From positions 307,735,154 to 307,799,153 of the forward strand of contig JARDYH010000001.1 of NCBI GenBank assembly GCA_029215795.1: 64,000 nucleotides of DNA, read 5' to 3'. Below the pieces are notes generated by a model. That model did not search any database, was not told the origin of the DNA, and saw only the letters and a program-made list of their open reading frames with translations. Below, piece by piece: positions 56,831-64,000 of this stretch. The DNA is from Anniella stebbinsi. Taxonomy: Eukaryota > Chordata > Lepidosauria > Squamata > Anniellidae. A program made the translations under genes and the position numbers. Position 1 is the stretch's first letter, and each line of letters starts with the position of its first letter.

Positions 56831-57377
56831 TGCTGTAGCTTATAAAGGTGGCAAAACTATTCCTGAACTATGCACTTCAGACTGAAAGTAGGGGATAATC
56901 TTTTTTTTAAAAGTGCACCAATATTTAAAGCAACAATCCTACAGATAAAAAAACTGTCAAGGAGGAGTGTGTTCTGTCTTAGCCTTCTTCCTGGTATGCT
57001 AGTTTTGTACATTTCATTTTCCATTTGGAAGCATTTAACCAGGTGATCCCTCTCCCCTTGCATCTGAAGTGGTACAATCCAACAACTGTTTTATCACCAC
57101 ATTTTTTGTTCTTGTGAACAACATCTCCTTGTCCTGTGAGCGCACTGGGATGATTTGAACTAACTACTCCTGTTTGCCTTAGTTCCCCGATCTGAGGGGA
57201 CCCTCTATACATTTCTGATGAATCCCCATGGTCAGAAGCTCAGTACTGCAGGAGAAACCGAGGCAGGGCTAGTTAAGCCTGTCGACAACATCCAGCATGG
57301 TGGGATGAATGTTGTGTCCCACAGCCCCTGGGGGCCCCACTCGGGCTAATGCCATCATCACTTTTTGTATTGGTTTT
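56831..57377. other. No gene seen
   Basis: Nothing recognised. Confidence 0.4.
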
Positions 57378-57402
57378 GTGTTGTTGTTGTTGTTGTTGTT
57401 GC
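57378..57402. repeat. (TTG)n microsatellite
   Basis: About 8 TTG units. Confidence 0.9.
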
Positions 57403-59439
57403 CTAGTGCTCAGCAGAGCATCACCAAGTGAAGTGGCGGCAGCAGCTGCCACTATCCCAGAATGCCTCTGGCCCCAATGTAGCGCACCATCTTTATTAGA
57501 GTGTTCTGTATCTTGGGGCCCAGGGGCATTGTGAGGTAATGAAGATGGTAACAGCCGCTGCTGCAGCTGCCAATTTACCCAGCACGTCTCTTCCCATCCC
57601 TGCACGGAACACTGCCACCTGTCCCCCACTGCTGCCCATGGCTGTCTGTCCTGCCAAACTCAGCAGGGGAGCAGTGGCACTCAGACTGGTGCTGAGAAGA
57701 AGCATGCTGGGCAAAGCGGCTGCAGCAACGGCCTCCATTGCCCTTTCCCAGGAGGATATCAGCATATTGCTGGAGGAGGGGCCTCAGAGGGTACCTTGTC
57801 CTGAGCCCCCTCCAACTTGGCTCCAGCCTTGGGGCTGGTAGAACACCAAGAGAAGCTATTTATTACTAGCTAATAAGCAAGAGGGAATCACTCACAGCAG
57901 TTTCACAGCGTGGAGGGGGAAGCTGCAGCCAAGAGATCTCATCCGAAAGAGGGTCAGATCTCAATCCAGAGCAGATGGTGACTCCTGAAGGTATGCTGTA
58001 GCGGCACTGAACCCAGGCACTGAAGTTTACCTTGACATGAAAACTTCATTGTGATGTCTTGGCACCATTCCTTTTCAAAACGCTTTCCACTTGAAGAGGC
58101 ATTTATCACTTGCCACTCTAGTGATTTAAGCAACGAAAGCCATTTCAGAGAGATAATGAAGTAATTAGCGTAAGACTCTCTGGACATATATCATTATTCA
58201 CTGTCCTGAGACAGATTTCGCCTTCCCCTCGCCTGAGCAGCCAGCCAAGCTGTATTTTGCACCTGTCCTTTGGGAAGCTGTCTCTGAAATGGTCTCCACA
58301 TTTCTAGTCTTCTGAAGTCATACTTGCCCTAGTTTCCCAAAATACCTTCCTTAGGACTTTGCTTCCTCCTAAGCCCAACAAGTTTGAGAGAGGAAGCAAA
58401 ATGTTGGCAAAGGGCTCAAAGTCTGCTAACTTTCTGTGTGCCTTGCCTAGGCCAGGTCTCACCTCAGCCCCTGACCAGAGGTCAAAGTGAGCTGGTCCCA
58501 CGTGTCCATGGGCCAGCCAAGGCCAGGAGAGTGGCAGCCCAGAAAAGCAAGAGAAGCTGAAGTCAAGCACAGGGAACAGTCCAAGGGCAGGTGTAATTCC
58601 AGAAGCAAAGTCGAGCAGGGTTCCAGGTGTCCATAGTACAGGAGGCCAGCCAGTGTGGGAAGCAAGAGAAAGCACCTGGGGGAGGGAGGCAGGGTTGAGT
58701 TGAAGACCTGTAGTGCTTCAGCAGCCAGCAAAACTTTAACTGAGATCTGATATAGCCTGATCTCTCATGCCCTGTGCTAAGTGGTTACTCCAGCCTACAA
58801 GGCCTTACTAGTCATGAGGAACACTTTACTCATGAGGATCACTTTACTCAAGAGCTATTTAGTTCTTTTGGTTCTTGAGATGTGTGCTTTGTCACCAGGT
58901 GGTTGGTTGTACTTGTGCCTTCTGATGTCAGCATTCGTGGGGGATGGAAGGGAATTTGACCTGTTCATCTGTCTCTGCAGGTGAGGCATCCACCACAGGT
59001 GTGTTGAGGATCCTTCCTAGTCTTGCACTGCAGTAAACTTGTTGTGGCCTCTCCCAAGATGCTAGGGTGACTGGGGAATCATTGCAATGGCGGGAAGGGT
59101 GTCTGCTCCATAGTATCTTCAGATTCTACACTAGCTGGGTCTTCATCCAAGGAGAAGTCATCCTGGGTCAGACTGGAGCCAGGTACCGAGGGATTTTTGA
59201 GTTGACAAAGTTCTCCATTGAAACTTTACTTTTTGTAAGGGGGGGGGGGCAATGGTCTGAAATGTGCCCCATGGTAACTGCCTCTCTGATGTGGTAACTC
59301 CCACAATTTTCATAAGCAATCTCAGATAAATACTCCTTATGTGAAACTGAGGTAGTAAAGTCACCATGTGAAGACCTTCCCACCTCAGAAATGCATGTTT
59401 GAGAGCTGGTTTAAACATTGCAGTACCCACACCAAAGCT
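57403..59439. other. No gene seen
   Basis: Frames of 89-123 codons occur on both strands (for example 57539-57841, 58304-58675), without domains. A G run is near 59239-59249. Confidence 0.4.
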
Positions 59440-59670
59440 ACATCATGGAGGATAAGTCTATCAATGGCTACTAGTCATGATGGCTATATATTACCTCCAG
59501 TGTCAAAGGCAGTACTCCTCTCAGTACCAGTTGCTAGGGAACAGGAGAAGGAGGGTGCTAAATTGTGCTCATGTCCTGTTGTGGACTTCCCACTGAGGCA
59601 TCTGGTTGACCACCATGGGAACAGAATGTTGGACTAGATAGGCCGGTGATGTGATTGAACAGAGATCTTC
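59440..59670 (+). repeat. Common squamate repeat
   Basis: 'CATGGAGGATAAGTCTATCA', 'CTACTAGTCATGATGGCTAT', 'GGAACAGAATGTTGGACTAG' and 'GAACAGAGATCTTCTTATG'. It is the same family as 31131-31493, in the opposite orientation. It contains one inner block absent from that copy. Confidence 0.7.
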
Positions 59671-60641
59671 TTATGTCACTTCCTCATGATGACTTTACAG
59701 CACCATATGGCAGAGTTAGTCATGTTGTGAATTTCTCTGCCCTGCAAAGGCAGCCATTGACACGGAACAGAGGTGGGGAAACTTGCAACTCATCGGCCCC
59801 ACATCACGTGGTGAATGTTAGTATACCATGCAGAATTGGTGGGAGCATAGGCAAACTGATCTTTAGACCAGCTCCTAATTATGCTTGAGCTCATGCTCAT
59901 TAGAGTCATTAGAGCCGTTGTGCCCATTGCACCAGAAACACTGCGTGTACACTGAAGTTATACTGGTGTTTCCATATGGACATCACAAACCCGTGCACAT
60001 GGATCTTTAAGCACCCATGTGCTTGAACCTTCGCCCAGCCAGTGTTCCCAAATGCATGTGCACGGATTCCTGACATCCACACCTTATAAGGAAACACAGA
60101 GGCAGAGCTGGTATGTATGCATTTTTAAAAATCTTTTAATTTGTTGCAAGAGCTAATAGGCATGCATGAATAGCACTTGGTGTGTAATATGTGGGCCTGC
60201 CCATCCAGATAAAGGAGAACAGGGTTACTCATGTATGGAGGAGGCATAGGAGAATGAGGCTCATGATGCCCTCTCTCATCCTATATTCTCTCTCATACCC
60301 ACACATGTGCAAACCTTTGCATTTTTCCTCCTGATCTTCACATACTGAGATCCATATTTATACTCGCACATGCTGATTAGGCCCCTCTGCAACACATGCA
60401 CAGATTTTCACATTTTCTTACACAACTCCTGCACCCGCAGAAACCCTTAGTAGTACCATCTGCTCCCCCTTCCCTCTCAACGCTGACAGACCTGCTAAAC
60501 CAATTACTATGTCTTTAATATTCATAAAAGCCAACTCGGGTCTAAAGAAAACATGTGGTTGATGATGAAAGTATTTCCATTGCAAATCACTTTTAATAAC
60601 CCTCCTGTAGTCAGTCTTGTGATACATGCTAATCCTTCTAT
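59671..60641. other. No gene seen
   Basis: Nothing recognised. Confidence 0.4.
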
Positions 60642-60672
60642 CAGAGAGGGAGGGAGAGAGGGAGGGAGGGAG
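60642..60672. repeat. (GGGA)n purine tract
   Basis: GGGAGGGAGAGAGGGAGGGA-type low-complexity sequence. Confidence 0.9.
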
Positions 60673-60877
60673 ACTCCAGTCCCCTTCCACTTTAGACTCA
60701 AAAGGGAGACGGTATCAGATGTTGTCATCAGCACCTGTTCTTTTATATCATTCAGCTCGGATCATGTGTGGCAGAACCAACATTTTGTTTCTGTTTCTAG
60801 AGAATGGAAGAAGTCAATGAGGAGGAGAGGAAAAGAAGTTAATAGGGGAAAGGATGAGTGCAAAGAGTAGTAGCATG

Positions 60878-61029
60878 CAGTGGAGGCTGGCGGCTCTAAT
60901 GTCAGTGAGGCGGTGAATCCGCTCCGGGTTTCAGTCAGAACTCTAAAGGAGCTATCCAAGGTGTTTCACACCTTGGACAGCTCCTTTAGAGTTCTGACTT
61001 AAATCCGAAGCGGATTCACCACCCCACTG
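60878..61029. mobile_element. 152-bp hAT-like foldback MITE, perfect duplication
   Basis: CAGTGGAGGCTGG ... CCACTG inverted ends. The 8-bp target duplication GTAGCATG is at 60870-60877 and 61030-61037. The element is almost one hairpin: 'GAACTCTAAAGGAGCTATCC' folds onto 'GGACAGCTCCTTTAGAGTTC', with AAGGTGTTTCACACCTT at the turn. CAGTG..CACTG ends and 8-bp duplications are typical of hAT elements. Confidence 0.93.
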
Positions 61030-61037
61030 GTAGCATG

Positions 61038-61668
61038 TTTGTCAGGGGTTAGATGCAGCTAGAGCAAAGGGAGAATCATTGCATGAATGTGTTAGCAAAT
61101 ATGAATCGGGTGTGAAAGTGGAGAAAGTGTTGGTGGATGTGCAGGGAGGGAATCAGAGAAGAAGTGGAGCTTGGCTAAGTCCTCGACCCCACCCCCATAA
61201 TCCTGCCTGTCCCTTTAAATGTTCTGAAACAGTGAGAAAAGATGCAACCATTGCACATGCCATTGCACACCCCCACACCCACACCCCTCTTTCCATGCCT
61301 GCTGTAGTGAGCAAGACTTTGGTTTGACCACATAACACAAAACCCAAAGGGGAAAGGCCCTCAGTGCAACAAACGAGCAGGAGAGAAACTCTTCTCAGAA
61401 GTGCCCAAATATATTTGGCCCCAGCCTGTTGACACAGGAAATGAGAGAGCCGATGAGTTCACCATTGCTGGTTGCTGAAGGCCCCCAAAGGAGGACATTT
61501 TGTTTCTGAAATGCACTGGGCCCAAATACATTTTGGCGCTTCTGATAACTGTTGCTTTTCTACTCATTTGTTTACTGCATAATAGTCTTTGAGTAGTTGT
61601 CTGGCAGCACAAACTGCGTGTGTGTGGGAGTGGGTGGCGGGGGTGGCTGCACACGCATGCATGTCTGC

Positions 61669-61672
<4 letters not shown>
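61038..61672. other. No gene seen
   Basis: A CACACCC patch is near 61266-61287. Nothing else recognised. Confidence 0.4.

Positions 61673-61719
<47 letters not shown>
61673..61719. repeat. (GA)n microsatellite
   Basis: About 23 GA units. Confidence 0.95.
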
Positions 61720-61721
<2 letters not shown>

Positions 61722-61861
61722 CCTCCTTTCATATGTTCACACAACGGGGGGGGGGGGGGAGGGATTTCAGCAGCACTATCCCCATTCCTGATCTATGTGC
61801 ATTCATTTCCAAGGTCTGATGTAGAGAGGGTATATCTCGACAACAGCGTGCAAGTAAGATG

Positions 61862-61984
61862 TCAGGCTTCCCCAACCTATCGCTCATCAGAGGAGTTGGA
61901 CTATGACCTCCAGCACACACACACCGACAGCATGATGGGAGTTGTAGTCCAACATTTCTGGAGTGTGACAGGTTAGGGAAGATT
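61862..61984. repeat. Palindromic 'ACTACAACTCCC' MITE
   Basis: 'GGCTTCCCCAACCTATCGC' and 'GTTGGACTATGACCTCCAGC', with 'GGGAGTTGTAGTCCAACATT' and 'GACAGGTTAGGGAAG' as the mirror. A short CA patch sits at the turn. Confidence 0.75.
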
Positions 61985-62298
61985 GTGCATCAATCTTACA
62001 CCACAAGCCTGCTCTTCCCAAGCATGTTGATTCAACGCCTGAATGGGGTGTGTGTGTTGATGTCAATGGATAAGTAGGACCTTGTAACAACAGTTTTCAA
62101 CATTTTCAGACCCAGGACTCATTTCATCACAACATGCAGTTAAAAAGAAAACCTATCACTGTTTATGTCTCACTCCCCTTAGTTTTCTCCTGTCTTTCCC
62201 TCTCCTTCCCCCTCCCTTTCATACCCCCGCACTGCACACTCCTTGTTGTGTCTTTAAAATATGGCTCCACTTGCTCCTCTTCCCAGAGTGGTGAGAAG
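61985..62298. other. No gene seen
   Basis: Nothing recognised. Confidence 0.4.
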
Positions 62299-62505
62299 TT
62301 ATTATTATTTATTATTTATTCCATTTATATACCGCCCCATTGCCAAAGCACTCTGGGCTGTTTACAAAGATTAAAAGACTGAACATTAAAACACAATATA
62401 CAAAATTTAAAAACATAAAAAACAACCAACATTTTAAACAATTTTAAACTCTCAGCCAGGCCAAAAACTCAGTTAAAAACTCAACGTAAGCTGTTAAGTT
62501 CCAGG
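62299..62505 (-). repeat. L2 LINE 3' end, minus strand
   Basis: ATT-rich start, 'TTCCATTTATATACCGCCCC', 'AGCACTCTGGGCTGTTTAC', A-rich UTR and 'CTCAACGTAAGCTGTTAA'. Only the 3' end is kept. Confidence 0.85.
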
Positions 62506-62837
62506 AACACAACCGTTGCCTGGGTTTGGCTTCCTTTGGAAGGAGAAGGCCCTGAAAGTTCATTGGGATTTCTAATATTTGCCCCTATTTACAAATGTCA
62601 AGATTGTTGGAGTACTAAGCTGTGCCTCCACCTGAGAGCCAAATCCCAAGCCCCATTTCAGATCCCGAGAGATGCATTGTAGCACCCCCAAAAGACACCC
62701 TCCAGAGTAGGGAATGTAGAGATTTTATTAAATCCATTCTATCTGCGTTTCACAAATTATCAGGCATTTTTCTTTCCATTATCCACTCATTGATGGAATT
62801 GGGGTTTTTTTAGGGTTGTAAGATAATTTCATTTCAC
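62506..62837. other. No gene seen
   Basis: Nothing recognised. Confidence 0.4.
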
Positions 62838-62952
62838 TTGCACAAGTGTGCATTAGCACAGCTGTGTACTAATACGTATTAGCACAAGTGCACATTAGTG
62901 TTAGTCTGCATCACCATTAATGTGCATTCGCAGAAGTGCAAATTTGCACAAA
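62838..62952. repeat. Irregular GTGCATTAGCACAAG word cluster
   Basis: Short related words recur in direct and inverted form: 'CACAAGTGTGCATTAGCACA', CTAATACGTATTAG (a perfect 14-bp palindrome near 62869), 'GCACAAGTGCACATTAGTG', 'AATGTGCATTCGCAGAAGTG', 'GCAAATTTGC'. Spacing is irregular, so it is not a CRISPR. Confidence 0.6.
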
Positions 62953-63017
62953 TCCCCCACTGCAGATTTCTCCAACATCCCTACTCCAGAATTTACTCTC
63001 TCATTGCCCAACCCTCT

Positions 63018-63045
63018 GCTTGTGTGTGTGTGTGTGTGTGTGTGT
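63018..63045. repeat. (TG)n microsatellite
   Basis: About 13 TG units. Confidence 0.95.
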
Positions 63046-63121
63046 TATTCCAAAACTGCAGTCTGTCTCCAAATATGCTTCTATTATTTTTCACTCACAT
63101 TAAAATAACTTGTGACTCTCC

Positions 63122-63232
63122 ACAAGTTGTTGGATTCCATCATCAGCCCCAGACAGCATGGTCAATGGTCAGGGATGATGGGAGTTGTAGTCTAATAAAC
63201 TCTGGAGGGCTGCAGGTTCCTCACCCCTGATT
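63122..63232. repeat. Palindromic 'ACTACAACTCCC' MITE, right half best kept
   Basis: 'AGTTGTTGGATTCCATCATC' and 'GATGGGAGTTGTAGTCTAAT' with 'CTCTGGAGGGCTGCAGGTTC'. Degenerate left end. Confidence 0.65.
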
Positions 63233-64000
63233 CACACTTGGTGTGCCCCATCACTCTGTCTGGAGTTGGGGGCAAAGTGGGGGAAGCAGTATAAGGAGGA
63301 GTCATCTTCTGCAAGCTTCTTGGACCAACTTCCACCAGTAGAAGATGAGCCTGGTAACCTTGTCAGGGACTGATATGGAACATCTGCCATCATTCTGGCC
63401 CCTTTAACCCTTTCCTGTCCAAACCTCCAACCCCTCTCCAAAACTCACAACAATATACACCAAGGAAAATGATGGTGCTCCTGCATTATGTGACCCCCAC
63501 CTCCACTCGTTGGTAAAGTCAGGATCATGAGAACCTACACTACAGCAGTGCAGGAGGGGGGTCTTAGGTATTCTGTGTCTCCAGCTTATTTCCCCCCGAA
63601 ACAGCTCTTCCAGCACCAATAGGCATTATAGAGCCCACCTTCATTCCAGTTGAGACAGCAGTGGCAGCTGCTGAGAGCGGGCCCTCCAATGGCAGCCACA
63701 CCTGGTTGGCTACTGATAAACAACAAGGCAGATCCTCATCTGATAGACCATTTACAAAGGGATTAGAGCAGAGAAGTAAGAGTGGCCTACAGGCAGCATC
63801 TCTGTTGGGCCATCAAAGAAGCACAAAGGCTGCTGCCTGTCTTGCTTTAAGAGATACAGGTGAGCTTGGCACAAAGCATTGGCTCTCCCATTCAGTCTAC
63901 ATCCAGATAGGAAACATTGTCCCTATCAGGAAACTATCCTGTCCAACCGCCTCACTTTCAGTCACTGAGGCCCAATAGCAAAGCCCTGATTGGACCCCAT
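63233..64000. other. No gene established
   Basis: A 105-codon plus frame (63661-63978) has no recognised domain or flanking splice logic. The window ends within unassigned DNA. Confidence 0.4.

Noticed and set aside
63661..63978. A 105-codon plus-strand frame near the end of the window
   Set aside because: No recognised domain; a frame of this length is common by chance in 64 kb read in six frames.

Overview
The window looks like non-coding DNA from a squamate reptile, most likely a lizard. The inference rests on repeat content: L2-clade and L1 LINE remnants; tRNA-derived SINEs with intact-looking A and B boxes; many short palindromic DNA transposons that carry an 'ACTACAACTCCCATCAT' core; and dispersed copies of a 'GGGACTTACTTCTGAGTA' repeat. 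I found no intact protein-coding gene, rRNA, functional tRNA or CRISPR array. Nearly all open frames are chance frames, GC-rich shadows, or pieces of LINE reverse transcriptase. Family names for repeats are from recognition of sequence features, not a database search.

Layout. 1-9.5 kb: AT-rich DNA with a three-level nest of insertions (an L2 relic, a MITE inside it, a second L2 inside the MITE), an intact MITE at 5.7-6.2 kb, and a GC-rich hAT-like element at 7.3-8.0 kb with a perfect 8-bp target duplication. 9.5-18.8 kb: mostly unassignable DNA with small repeats. 18.84-21.64 kb: the only strong CpG island, of which 1,070 bp is tandemly duplicated with no difference seen. A possible first exon with a strong splice donor lies on the minus strand at 19.26-19.30 kb. 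21.6-29 kb: unassignable DNA plus LINE tails. 29.1-30.4 kb: a GC-rich palindromic hAT-like element. 31.1-33.7 kb: an L2 element with one in-frame stop over about 530 codons, inserted in an older repeat. 35-39 kb: several hAT-like MITEs and a SINE. 40.9-45.0 kb: a cluster of inverted-repeat modules ending in CCTCTACAAG that I do not recognise. 45.5-51.4 kb: more hAT-like MITEs, an L1 3' end, a large inverted repeat with nearly identical arms, and a tandem array. 52-57 kb: LINE pieces, one split by a second copy of the palindromic hAT-like element with a perfect 8-bp target duplication. 57-64 kb: mostly unassignable DNA with short MITEs and microsatellites.

The DNA here does not form a pathway; it is a record of transposition. 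The most unusual signals are: (a) two non-autonomous hAT-like families with different termini that carry reiterated palindromic cassettes with the same central core and outward GGTAAG edges; (b) the CCTCTACAAG foldback cluster; (c) the microhomology-bounded tandem duplication of a CpG island; (d) the 385-bp inverted repeat. The only candidate for a host gene is a promoter and first exon at the CpG island, and it is weak.
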